From Sphaerolaimus hirsutus (lineage: Eukaryota; Nematoda; Chromadorea; Monhysterida; Sphaerolaimidae), in NCBI GenBank assembly GCA_964036195.1, contig OZ038458.1, positions 16,691,832-16,755,831 on the forward strand: a stretch of DNA of 64,000 nt, in the 5' to 3' direction. Each line of letters opens with the position of its first letter. Positions within the stretch are counted from its first letter, which is position 1. Of the stretch, positions 11,871-22,261 are shown in pieces. The translations under genes and the position numbers were made by a program. The notes under the pieces are model-generated. The model saw only the letters and a program-made list of their open reading frames with translations. It did no database searches and had not been told where the DNA came from.

Positions 11871-12369
11871 TAATGAAAGCATGCAGCTGCCAGCTATTTT
11901 GTTCAGGTGGCCGGAGTTCGCTGAGACTGGCTATACCACGACAGTACGCATACTGAAGCCGTGCAATGCATGCCAGCCTTTTCTGTTAGCCCACGGAACT
12001 GCAAGCAAACCAGCTGCTTCAGTGCACCTCGCGAACTCCTTCGAGCGTGAGCTGAGAAAAAGCGCTGAGAAATCAATTATTGAGTACGCAGCGGCAGGTG
12101 GATACGAAGCATGAAAAAGCGTTATACCCAGTACATACTGCCATTTCTACCTAACATGCATCAGTGGTGTAAGACAGTTAACTGAAATGGCTCGGCTCAC
12201 TAATCAAAATTCTATTTTCAGTACGGCTGCGTGACAGTAGAAAATATATCTGCACTTCATGGTACACTCGGAAGTGTAGCAGTTGATTGGAATTACTACA
12301 TTTTGTAGTAGGTAGGTAATTCCAATCAACTACTACAGTGGCAACAATGTTCAAAACAATACAGTGTAG

Positions 12370-13130
12370 CAGAGTTGTTAAAATACCGGTATTTTTGGAA
12401 AGTGTTAGTGTAAGTGTAAATACACTTTCCAAATTTTGAGTATGGATACCAAAAGTGTAAGGTATTTTAAAAATACCTAGGAAAGTGTAAAAAAGTGTAA
12501 GTGTAAAAAAATTTGTCAGAAAGAGCTCTCACTGTTGAGCATTAGAAAACACCGCTGTTCTCACTTTTAGATCGATTTCTTTATCATTTTCATGCATTTT
12601 TTCACATTTTACAGCCTTTTATGAAACATTTCAGACTGTAACAAATACTGTAGTGGTATGTAGTTCCCTAATAATGGCAGTTTTTCAGTGTTGATGTTTT
12701 ACTGATTAAGCAATGCGATACACACTGTTTAAATGCAAGAATGGACATGCAGCAAATGTCAATGCAAAAGTTGACTTTGTGTCCAGTTGGTGAACTTCCA
12801 TTGATCTTGCCCTTTTTACAAAAGTATGATGAAACTGTAGAATACCATGAGTACTGATCAAAGGTTGTAGATCAAAGGCTAGTTTGTACATTTGCCATAT
12901 TTTCTACATTCAATGCATTTTTTGTACATGACCCTATTTTATGCTTTCTCAAAAGCATAAAACAGGGCCATCTGAAAGAAAAAAAATACACTTTCTGTAC
13001 CCGGGCATTTTGCCCAGGAAAGTGTAAAAAAGTGTATGGGTATTTTATGAAAGTGTAAGTGTAAGTGTAAATATAAATACCTATTTACCCGGGTATTTCG
13101 GGTAAGTGTAAATACACTTTCGCAACTCTG
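12370..13130. mobile_element. hAT-like MITE (GTGTAAGTGTAA interior), copy 1
   Basis: Starts CAGAGTTGTTAAAATACCGG and ends ACACTTTCGCAACTCTG. The 8-base duplication CAGTGTAG flanks it exactly (12362-12369 and 13131-13138). The interior holds AAGTGTAAGTGTAAATA units at both ends and a small hairpin TGCTTTCTCAAAAGCATAAA. A closely similar copy lies at 25307-26068. Confidence 0.9.
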
Positions 13131-13880
13131 CAGTGTAGCACTGACCAGATTTGATGGAATTGTTAGATGCGTAGTGATAAATTTCAGGGAGAGGGATTTT
13201 TAGAAAATAGGAGATTTTTTAGATTTATGTTTGTTTCCAGGATTTTCCAGAGATATTTATATTTTTCTTTTTAAGATATTTTTAAAAATATCAGAAAATG
13301 TCTAAGGTTTTTCAATCTTTCCATAATATATTCAATATTTATATTGAATCAAGGATTTTCAAGAGATTTGATTATGTTTATTTTCAAAGTAATTTTCTTA
13401 TATTATATTCAATTGTATTTTGTCAAAATCACCCGTTTTTTCGATGCTAAGTGAAACGAAAAATATAAAATGAAGTAAAAATCATTCAAATACAAAAAAT
13501 GCAGTTGTCTGTTAACCACATATTATATTTATTGCACAGCTGCTACACTCTAATTAGGCTGTTCAGACTAAGGAGCTAATCACTGTCTTTTGTTATCATA
13601 ATAGTAATCAATGCAGAAACCAAGAGCTGGATGATTACAATGGAATAACTGCGGTCACGATATTCGACAAGAATGGCCCTAGAAATGCTAAACTTAATCT
13701 GCCATGTCTATTTGTAAAAACGAAGGAACTCCATTTACACACGTATTCACAAGGAATACCACTATCAGGCGTTATCAAATGATAGGTAAGGGACCGATGA
13801 AAATACATGAGCGCAGCGATGGCATCGTCCGACCAGGGATGCATGCAGGTTTGTCATGCCATAGTTTACTACACTTCCCG

Positions 13881-14164
13881 GGCCAGTTCCGCAAATTGAG
13901 AAGTGAGAAAAAAAATGGCAAATGCGAAGTGAAATGGCAAAAGCGAAATGAATTGAGAAGTAAAATGGCAAAAGCGAAATGAATTGAGAAGTAAAATGGC
14001 AAAAGCGAAGTGAATTGAGAAGTAAAATGGCAAAAACGAAGATGATTTTTTAATTTTTTTTAACTTAGCTTTTTGCCAATTTACTTGCCATTTCAATTCA
14101 CTTTTGCCATTTTACTTCGCTTTTGCCACTTCACTTCTCACTTCTCAATTTGCGGAACTGGCAC
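13881..14164. repeat. Foldback sharing the introner's outer end
   Basis: Left arm GGCCAGTTCCGCAAATTGAG; right arm CTCAATTTGCGGAACTGGCA then CC. Read inward from the right, the end is GGTGCCAGTTCCGC, nearly the outer end of the introner family (GGTGCCAGTCCCAG). The interior, however, is an unrelated set of AAATGGCAAAAGCGAA units. It lies just before the first recognised KSR exon. Confidence 0.75.
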
Positions 14165-14242
14165 CTGTACTACACCCTATATCTTCATTTAAAGCCAGTC
14201 GAGCCACATTTAAGTCACGTGACGCCGACGATCTCGCCGCAG

Positions 14243-17200
14243 GTGCCGGTGCCGAGCTCGTCGAGCGCCTCGTTCGCCGCGTCGGGCACCGCGTCGCCGC
14301 CGTGCGACCTGGTCATGTCGGCGCGGCAGAACGCGTCGCCGTTCCCCTTCGCCATCCGGTGCCGCCTCACCAAGACGTTCTTCGGCGTGCCGCGCAAGTG
14401 CAGCCGGTGCGACCGGCTCATCGTGCTCACTGCGGGATTCGCGTGCCAGTTCTGCAGCTTCCGCTGCCACCGGCGGTGCAACGCGCTGTCGGAAGGCGGC
14501 GCCAACGTCAATGACGTGCAGGGCAGGCCGCAGCTGTGCTCGCTCAGCAGACTGCCCGAGAATGATCAGGTAGGTCAGGGGGCAGTCCCAGACCCTGTCA
14601 AATGTCAAATGTCATACAAAGTGTCAAAAGTCATGTAAAATGCATGTAAAAACGTAATTTGCCATTTTACCGGGCATTTCACAAGACTTTTGACACTTTG
14701 CATGGCATTTGACATTTCACAGGGCATTTTTCAGAGTCTGGGACTGGCACCAGCGCCCAGCCACTCAGTAGTATCAAACGTCACCAGCTGACAAAATTTT
14801 CACCGCAGGACGTGTTCAGCAAGCTGCTGCGCGAAAACGAGATCAACAGGAACGACGTGGACATCTGCCCGGAGCAGTGGACGCCGTTCGCGCGTAGCCC
14901 CGACGGGTCTGTGTTCGGCGACGTGCGCTCCAACCCGGAGGAGCACTCGACCTCGCTGTTCTACGGGTCGTCGCAGCGCGACAGCATCGAGACGCTGACC
15001 AGCGCCGACGAGCCGCACTCGCCCGCGCCCACCACCGACCTGCCCGACTGCGCGCCGGGCGCCGACCCGCTGCAGAGACAGCACAGCTACCGGCCGCCCG
15101 GCACGCCGCACCACTCGCGCAACCCGCCCAGCCGCGCCACGCTGCAGGTGGTCAACAGCATCCAGCGGCCCACCAGTCTCGAGGATGGAGACGACGACGA
15201 GCAGGACGAGGCCAGGCGCACGGCCACTGTGGGCCACCGGCAGCGCGTGCTGGTCACGCAGGCCACCCTCGCCGCGGCCGGCGCGCACGCAGAGCAACCC
15301 GCCGCGTCGGTGGTCGACCGGCTGATGCGGCTGTGGCCGTGGGCCGGCGGTGCTCATGAGCCTGCGGCGCAGTTGCAGCCCACCTGTGGCCAAGGGTCGG
15401 GCAGCGGCAGCGATAGGTCGCGACCCTCGTCCAGGGCGGCCTTGGTGCGCACGCCCGTCGACGAGTTCAACTTTGCAATGCTAGAGAAGTTCTTCCACAA
15501 GAATTCTACCGCATCCAGCACCGGCGTGGCAAGCTCGCAAGCGGACAGTGCCATTTCTTCATGCACAGATCCCCACGGCAAGTTTATATTTATTTTGAGG
15601 CCCATGTTTAAATAAATGAATATTCAAAAATTAAATATTAATATTAAACGTTATATACATTAATATTATAAATATTAAATGAATATTTTGTTTGCCTGTC
15701 AAATTGTCTTCACATTTTGCACTGTACACATTCCATTTAAACGGCATACATATTTTTTGTATATGAGGAAACCCCTCTAAGTGCCCCAAACTTTTTTACA
15801 CACAGCCCATTCAAAATTTTAGCAGTTTCTAAAACGCGTGGTCATCGAATGTCGCATTTGCGGACCACAAGTAAGGATGAGTAACAAAATGTTGCCAGAA
15901 TTTTTCGAAAAATAAAAAAGCATTTCCGAATTCCACATTTCTGGTTTCCATTAAAACCAGGAAAACCCAGATGACTACGGTAATTCAAATACGTCACGCC
16001 ACCAGTCTCAAATAACTACAAACGGCTACAATGCGTCGCATCAGTATTCAGTAACTGTCCAAGAAATCCAACATCCTACAGTGGGCCTATTTACCCAGGC
16101 GGCAGCTGCGACGGGCGCAACTCCGCGCGTCAGCGGCGCCTGCAGTGGGCCAGCTACGTGGCCGGCGACCGGGGCGCGCACAGCCAAGACTCGGCTACGG
16201 CTAAGCCTGCATGTGCGCTTGAGGCCGACGACGACAGGTATGAGCTAGGGGCGCACATTGGTTTAATGCACACACACCACATAGGTGGTCTTGGAAAAGA
16301 GTTGTTGGGGGAGCGGTTCTTTGCTAGGACGAGAAACGGCGGAAAATCGGATTACGACTAGAAATTTTATTAAAAAATTATGATGTTTACTGACAACTCG
16401 AGTGCTGTCAAGTGGGATAGCGTAAAAGTAAATTTTTACATGAACAATCACTTAGTGACGATTTTCGTAGATTTTCTAAATATCTGTCGGTGCAGAATTG
16501 GACCAAACTTCCAAGCATTAACACACAAACAAACACAAAATCAACGCCAACACCGCAGAGTGAGCGGGCGCACGGTGACGCCCATGTGCTCGGCGCGCAG
16601 TGTGGTCGCGTGCGCCGAGTGCGCGCGCAGCCACATGGCCAACGACACCTACTCGCAGCTCGCCAGCGAGAGTTACAAGCGACTGAGCGCGTCTTGGCCG
16701 CTCGAAGGCTTGCACTTGAACCATGGTGAGACGTGATATTGGTCAATAATAGGGTGCCAACAATTTTTTTTAAGGAAAACGGAAAAATGAAAAGCAGGAA
16801 AACAGAAAATGGAAAAACGAAATTTGCATGGAAACGGAAAAACTTTGCTGGAAACAATAGAAACATGCATGCATACATACCAGTTTGGCCAAAACAAGTA
16901 AACAGAAAGTTGAGACAGAAAATGAGGCGGAAAAACAAGATTTGCTGGAAAACGGAAAATGAGCCAGAAAAACGGAAAAAATTGTCTGCACTATGCGGAA
17001 ATCGACACCCTAGTCAATACACAAAAATTGATCAGAAATAAATATATAGAGCACGCAGCCGACTCGCAATATCAATTGGCGACCTCCGTGTGCGACGTGA
17101 GTAGCGGCTCGTCGGACAGCGAGCGCAGACACAGCTGGACGTTGGCCAACGCGGCCGGCTGCTCCAGTGAGACAACCACGATCGCGTCTACCGGCACCCT

Positions 17201-20200
17201 CGCGCAGCCAGGTTTTGTACTCAGTTTTTGGTGATAAAATCCGCAACGATGCAAAAAATCAGTGAACCGCTTTTGATAGCGTGTGAAGGGCCCTGTAGAC
17301 ATGTAAACCCGCTCGGCAGTTAGGCAAAATATAGCTAAAGATAGGTGAAAAACTATCTGTATATCCCAAAATAGCGACTTTGGGTTAAAATTGAAAAGAT
17401 GAAACAAGAATAAACAATTTTGAGTGAAAATTTAGGAAAATCACTCAAATTTTGCTCCATGTAGATAGTTAGATAGCTGAACGACTTGGGGGGGGGGGGC
17501 TCAGGGGAAGGTAGCCCAAAACTTTGCCTCGGGGTAGATAGATAGCTGAGCGAACCTCCGAGATAGATAGATAGCTGTCCGATTGGGTGGCAGCCCCCCA
17601 TTGGAGACCCCTGCAAAAGGTCTACATGCCGAGCGGGTTTACATGCCTAGGGAGCCTACGTCGTACTAAGTATTTATGTATCAACATGCACGGCAGCGAT
17701 ATTCACACCAGCCATTATCATTCAGGCACCGCGGCGCACCCTTCAACTAGCAACGGCGCCTTCGACGCGGCCGCCAACATAGCGGCGGGGATTTTCGGCC
17801 GCCTGGCGTGGCGCCGCGAGCCCGACCACGACGCGCTCACTTCGCAGGACAGCCGCGAGCCGGACGCGCACTCGCTGCACGAGAGGGACTCGTTCCGCGA
17901 CCTGGTGCCAATCCCAGACCCTGTAAATGTCCTGGAAAATGTCAAATGTCACGCAAAGTGTCAAAAGTCATGTAAAATGCCCTGGAAAATGGCAAACCTA
18001 CGTGTGCCATCTTCCAGGGCATTTTACGTGACTTTGGACACTTTACATGACACTTGACATTTTACAGGACATTTTACAGTGTCTGGGACTGCCCCCAGGC
18101 TGAATGGTCGATCAATTACGGCGACGTGACTCTAGACGAGCGCATACAGAGAGGGCGACTGGTGTCCGCCTATCGGGGTCGGTGGCACGGCGACGTACTG
18201 GTGCATGTATACGAGCCCGGACAGTTGGAACGGTTCCTGAGAGACGTGCACACGTTGACCAAGGTGCGGCACGACAACATAGCGCTGTTTATGGGGGCGT
18301 GCATGGAGCCGCCAAACTTGGCGGTGCTCACCAGGTTAGATTTTTTATTTTACAACTTTGCAAATGCCTGGTGCAGGTGAAAATACGTACATTACATAAA
18401 TACAGACACAAGTATTTATGCTGTTCTCGTTTTGTGCAATTACAAGCATTTTTACGGCCCTTGAAAAAATATCAATTCACTTTATGATGGAGGAGTTTTT
18501 CAAGAATGTATAACTCCGCCGACAGTACGGTTTACATACGCAAATAATTAGGTAGGGCTTACGCAACGCGCCAACGCAATACTTAAATATGTACCTAGGT
18601 ATATACTTTCACAAAATAAAATATAAAAAATAGAAAACGAATTTTTATGCATAAACATTTTCTTAAGTTTTTGGGTAAAAATTATTTTATTAATGATGAC
18701 GTCATGATTGGATGATGCGTTCATAAAAATGTATAGCATGCGGTCCGCAGTATAGTCGTATATTTCTTAGGGATTTCTTACCATTCAAGAATCGCCCAAC
18801 ACGTACTAGTTTGCAGCCTAAATTTTCAAAAATGATAAATCAGCTTTGATGTACTTCAGTTTCATTTATTTACTATGCCTGTGTGGCAGCAATAAATTTT
18901 GGTCAATAGATACCAACATTGGTATTTGTCATACCGCAATAAGTAATACCTAAATATGTATTTAGGTACATGTTAAGTACCTGTCGAGTACAGGGCTGTA
19001 AATTTACTGCTCACGTTGCATGAACAAAGCATTCAATTATTCAAACTGGACCCAGCTGCTATCCTTCATGCTAGTCTTTAGGTTTAATGATTAATCTCAA
19101 ACTGGGGATTTACACAAATGGAGCATGCTAAAAGCCATGTAATGTGACTTGTAGCTGTGTATCAGACATTAGCAATATTCATGTGAGGAGTTTGTGTTTT
19201 TCGAATTTCAAAATAATAAAAAATTCACAATGTGACAAAACTGATGACAGTAAGAGAATACTTATTTGTTTTAGCTAAAGCAGGCTGGGCATCTGATTAA
19301 ACCGATTAAGTGTTGATTACGTTCTCATCGAACTTTGTAAGTACGACATTTATTTAGCTTACGCGGTCCTTAGCAGCTTTTATAAAATCTTATAAATTCA
19401 CCCTGCACCGTGCCGCGTCATATTTTACTAATCCATGGCCATAAATAAATATGTGAAATTGGGTTTTGTTTATTATACTAGGTAACTATTGATGAAACGA
19501 CACGAAGATCCGGAAAAATTGAACGGCTAGTAAAAAATAAATATTTACATATTTAGCTGTGAACAGACGCTAATGATCTCCTCTCATTTTCGATCAACAA
19601 AACAACAAACCTACTCACGCAGCATTCGTCGGGGCGACTGCCTTTACGACTTGATACACTTGAAGCACCGGCGAATGCCGCTGCAGCACAAGATCTGCAT
19701 CGCGAGGCAGGTGGCGCAAGGCATGGGCTACCTGCACGCCAAGAACATCGTGCTGCGCTGCCTCAACTCCAGGTGCCAGTCCCAGACCCTGTAAAATGTC
19801 ATGTCAAATGTCACATGTCATGCAAAGTATCAAAAGTCATGTAAACTGCCCGGTAAAATGGCAAACACGTTGGCCATTTTACCTGGCATTTTACATGACC
19901 CTTGACACTTTGCATGACATTTGACATTTTACATGGCATTTTACAGGGTCCGGGACTGCCCCCAGGGCAGTCTACCTGGACGCGGCGCACTCTGCCAGCA
20001 AGGTGGTCAAGGCGAAGATCTCAATGGTGGACTATGGCGGGCCGCGGCACCACGTGCAACGGCGGGCGCTCCTGGCCAGACAACAGCTCGCCTACATGAG
20101 CGCCGAGCTGGTGCGTACGCTGAGGCTGGACAAGCCGCTGCTCAGAGTCGACAACCGCTTGCAGACCAAAGCCGCGGATATTTACGCGTTCGGGTGCGTG

Positions 20201-20664
20201 ACCGCCACATATGGGCCCACAGACACTAGTTGACATCGACAACAAATGTAAGTCAACTGGTTTCAATCCCGATTCAAAGCTTGCTGACGAGCCGATGAAC
20301 GACGCTCAAACGCAAGTTCCGAATTGGGATCGGAACCAGTTGACATTTGGTGTCGATGTTAACTAGCGTGTGTGGAGCCTATCTTTGACAAAATCGTGTA
20401 GCTTCGTCAAAACAAAGGATGCATAAAACAAACGCGCGCAGCACGCTTCTGTACGAGCTGCAGTCGGGCACCTACCCGCTATCAGAGCTGCCCATCCAGG
20501 CGCACATATGGCTGTCCGGCTCGGGGGGCACGCAGTCGCTCGACAAGCTCAAATGTCCGCAGCAACTCAAAGTGCTCATGCAAGAGTGCTGGGCAACGGA
20601 GACGCACGCCAGGACAACTTTCGCCGCCATTTTAGCGGGGCTACAGCAAGCGGTTCGTCAATGA
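14243..20664 (+). CDS. ksr: KSR, kinase suppressor of Ras (N-terminus not found)
   Basis: Scaffold pseudokinase that brings RAF, MEK and ERK together downstream of Ras. Ten exons join in consistent phase: 14243-14569, 14809-15577, 16099-16237, 16559-16725, 17059-17211, 17726-17904, 18099-18334, 19623-19772, 19966-20193 and 20442-20664 (about 856 residues). Exon 1 carries a C1-like zinc domain (CRLTKTFFGVPRKCSRC...CQFCSFRCHRRC). Exons 2-6 form a long Ser/Pro-rich linker. Exons 7-10 form the kinase domain: EWSINYGDVTLDERI, then RHDNIALFMGACMEPP, GMGYLHAKNIV, ADIYAFG and LMQECWATETHART. The catalytic centre is heavily altered: the VAVK lysine is His (VLVHVYEP), the HRD-type loop is VLRCLNSR, and the glycine loop keeps one Gly; DFG is DYG. 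Two introns (17905-18098, 19773-19965) are single introner elements, and intron 15578-16098 appears to use a GC donor. The CA1 region and start codon lie upstream and are not recognised. The KSR assignment is firm from the kinase motifs. Confidence 0.9.
14578..14751 (-). repeat. Introner-family element in reverse orientation inside a KSR intron
   Basis: Begins GGGGGCAGTCCCAGACCCTG and ends GAGTCTGGGACTGGCACC. The GGTGCC end is on the right, so the copy is reversed relative to the two copies that form whole introns. It lies within the 14570-14808 intron, whose own GTAGGT donor and CACCGCAG acceptor lie outside the element. Confidence 0.82.
15578..16098 (+). other. KSR intron with probable GC donor
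   Basis: The only junction that keeps the phase (1) needed by the next exon is CCCCACG|GCAAGTTT, a GC-AG intron, with acceptor TTTACCCAG|GC. The intron body is AT-rich without foldback elements. A weak GT upstream in the exon cannot be excluded. Confidence 0.55.
17288..17652. repeat. Foldback 'TGTAGACATGTAAACCCGCT' with TAGATAGATAGCT interior
   Basis: Left arm CCCTGTAGACATGTAAACCC; right arm GGGTTTACATGCCTAGGG. Several AGATAGATAGCT units and a G run fill the interior. It lies in the KSR intron 17212-17725. Related sequence occurs near 25110, 30780, 33895, 35630 and 43160. Confidence 0.7.
17905..18098 (+). mobile_element. Introner-like element forming a complete KSR intron
   Basis: The entire 194-nt intron is one palindromic element. 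It starts at the donor, GTGCCAATCCCAGACCCTGT, and ends at the acceptor, GTGTCTGGGACTGCCCCCAG. Exon sequence stops at Asp-Leu (CGACCTG) and resumes with Ala-Glu-Trp-Ser (GCTGAATGG), restoring the kinase-domain entry at phase 0. The arms pair via CCCAGACCCTGTAAA and TTTTACAGTGTCTGGG; the middle holds GTCATGTAAAATGCCCTGGA-type units. Removal of the element leaves a normal KSR reading frame. Confidence 0.88.
19773..19965 (+). mobile_element. Introner-like element forming a complete KSR intron
   Basis: A second KSR intron (193 nt) is exactly one copy: GTGCCAGTCCCAGACCCTGT at the donor and GGGTCCGGGACTGCCCCCAG at the acceptor. It interrupts the kinase domain between Leu-Asn-Ser-(AG) and (G)-Ala-Val-Tyr, phase 2. 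Inner arms match through GTAAAATGTCATGTCAAATG and its reverse complement. Confidence 0.88.
20213..20379. repeat. TTGACATC-type MITE occupying most of a KSR intron
   Basis: Ends GGGCCCACAGACACTAGTTG and TTAACTAGCGTGTGTGGAGCC. It fills 167 of the 248 nt of intron 20194-20441. Confidence 0.75.
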
Positions 20665-20683
20665 TTGAGATTTACCACACACG

Positions 20684-20980
20684 TATACTCGGCGGACATC
20701 ACACTTAGTATGGACACCTACCATCTGAATAATGAACCAAAAAATTTACAGTTTTTTTCATCATGATACTTAGGTATACTCGGACGACATTACGCTGTAC
20801 ATTTTTCCGGAGGAAACACTCCATCATGACGTCATCACTTTGGTTAATTCTGGCATTTAGCATTTCTTTTACTTTCTTTTTCTTTTTGCAAAATCTTGGT
20901 TCATAAGTTTTCATTTGGCTGTCTGCCAGCCGAAGACATAAATCATATCTTTTTGTAGAGCATCATGTCGGCCGAGTATA
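20684..20980. repeat. TATACTCGGC-type foldback
   Basis: Left end TATACTCGGCGGACATCACA; right end CATCATGTCGGCCGAGTATA. The interior includes 'ctaccatctgaataatgaacc', shared with the copies at 28832, 53355 and 58975. It lies in the 3' flank of KSR. Confidence 0.75.
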
Positions 20981-21028
20981 ATTGCGAAATCTATCACAAG
21001 ATTTTATTCATTAACTTATGGTGTTATT

Positions 21029-21223
21029 GGGCCCACACACGCTAGTTGACATTGCAAATTTGTGTCAACTCAATGTCAACTAAAAAACACAAAAATAATT
21101 TTAAAAGCAGCACAGAATCATGTGATATTAACTATGCTCTATCAGATAGGAAAGTTGAAATCACATAATTCACAAAAAAAATTAGTTGACACGAGGTCAC
21201 TTAATATCCAGCGTGTGTGGCGC
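21029..21223. repeat. TTGACATC-type MITE
   Basis: Left end GGGCCCACACACGCTAGTTG; right end ATATCCAGCGTGTGTGGCGCC. The interior 'tatcagataggaaagttgaaat' is common to the family. Confidence 0.72.
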
Positions 21224-21291
21224 CTTCAGCGCATACTTTGCTGTCCACACACTATAGTAAACCCTGCCAACACGACCCCACTTGCTCAGTC

Positions 21292-21605
21292 GGCGGCAGC
21301 GGTGGACTCGAGCAAGACGCACAGCACGTCGGACCCGGAGCAGCTGCACAGGTGCGGCACGACGCTGGGCGGCGGCGGCGCGGCCGCCGGCCTCATGGGC
21401 CATTCGCACCACGGCGGCGCGGCGCTGGGCGGCGGGCCGCGGCTGGTAAGCGCCTTTCATCACACCGCCGCGCAGCAGCACGCGCTGGCGCCACTTAGAG
21501 CCTTTCATAGGGTGTGAGCTTTGAGCGTTGATATTGTTTACCGCTTAGAAATGTTCGTCGCTTCCAACCTCTGATGTAGCACACTGTAAATATGTTTACA
21601 ATAAA
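21292..21605 (+). other. Candidate KSR terminal exon or 3' UTR with poly(A) signal
   Basis: A GC-rich block follows a credible acceptor (CCCACTTGCTCAG|TCGGCG, phase 0) and stays open to a TGA near 21517. It encodes a Ser/Gly/His-rich tail beginning SAAAVDSSKTHSTSDPEQLH. AATAAA is at 21600-21605. It is either 3' UTR of KSR, whose stop is at 20662-20664, or an alternative C-terminal exon joined from a weak donor just before that stop (AAGCG|GTTCGT, also phase 0). Confidence 0.4.
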
Positions 21606-21830
21606 TAGATCAGGTTTTATTAATCTATTTATATCGTTTAGGGTCGTGTTTATAATTTATTCTAGAGACTAGAGACTTTTATACATAGATATTTATTCGT
21701 TTTTCGATTCCAACACTGGCAGTAGGCAACATTGTGCAGTAAGTTGGCAGAAGTGTTTATTGAATAATTTTTGAAAGACACTGAAGGGTGCGCAACAAGC
21801 GGGTGTCAACCCAAATGACCAGCGAAAACA

Positions 21831-22261
21831 GGGGGCACTCCCAGACCCTGTAAAATGTGATGTGTCATGTAAAAGATCCTGTAAAATGTCATTTGTCATG
21901 TAAAAGATCTGTAAAATGTCATGTGTCATGTAAAAGACCCTGTCAAGTGTCAAATGTCGTGTAAAAAATCCTGTAAAGTATCATGTCAGTCCAAATCTTA
22001 TTTGATCGTATCCAAATCTTGTTTCTGTATCATAATCTTATGTCAAAAAAGTAAGACAAAAACATAAATATGGATACGGTTCAATAAGATTTGGATGCAC
22101 ACGACACTTTACAGGGTTTTTATGTGACATTTGACACTTTACAGGGTCTTTTACATGGCACATGACATTGCACAGGGTCTTTTACACTTTACAGGGTCTT
22201 TTACGTGGCACATGACATTGCACAGGGTCTTTTACACTTTACAGGGTCTGGGAGTGGCACC
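21831..22261. repeat. Introner-family element, long diverged copy
   Basis: Starts GGGGGCACTCCCAGACCCTG and ends ACAGGGTCTGGGAGTGGCAC-C. Repeated GTAAAAGACCCTGTAA-like units fill the arms and a TCCAAATCTTA-rich centre matches the 2006-2455 copy. Confidence 0.8.

Noticed and set aside
14210-15393. Long Arg/Ala-rich frames antisense to KSR exons
   Set aside because: GC-rich coding exons are open in several frames. The plus-strand frame has the KSR homology and the splice phases.
17905-18098. Introner borders as a clear target-site duplication
   Set aside because: Flanking bases (CCT|GGTGCC and CCCCC|AGGC) do not give a consistent duplication across copies, so no insertion mechanism is claimed.
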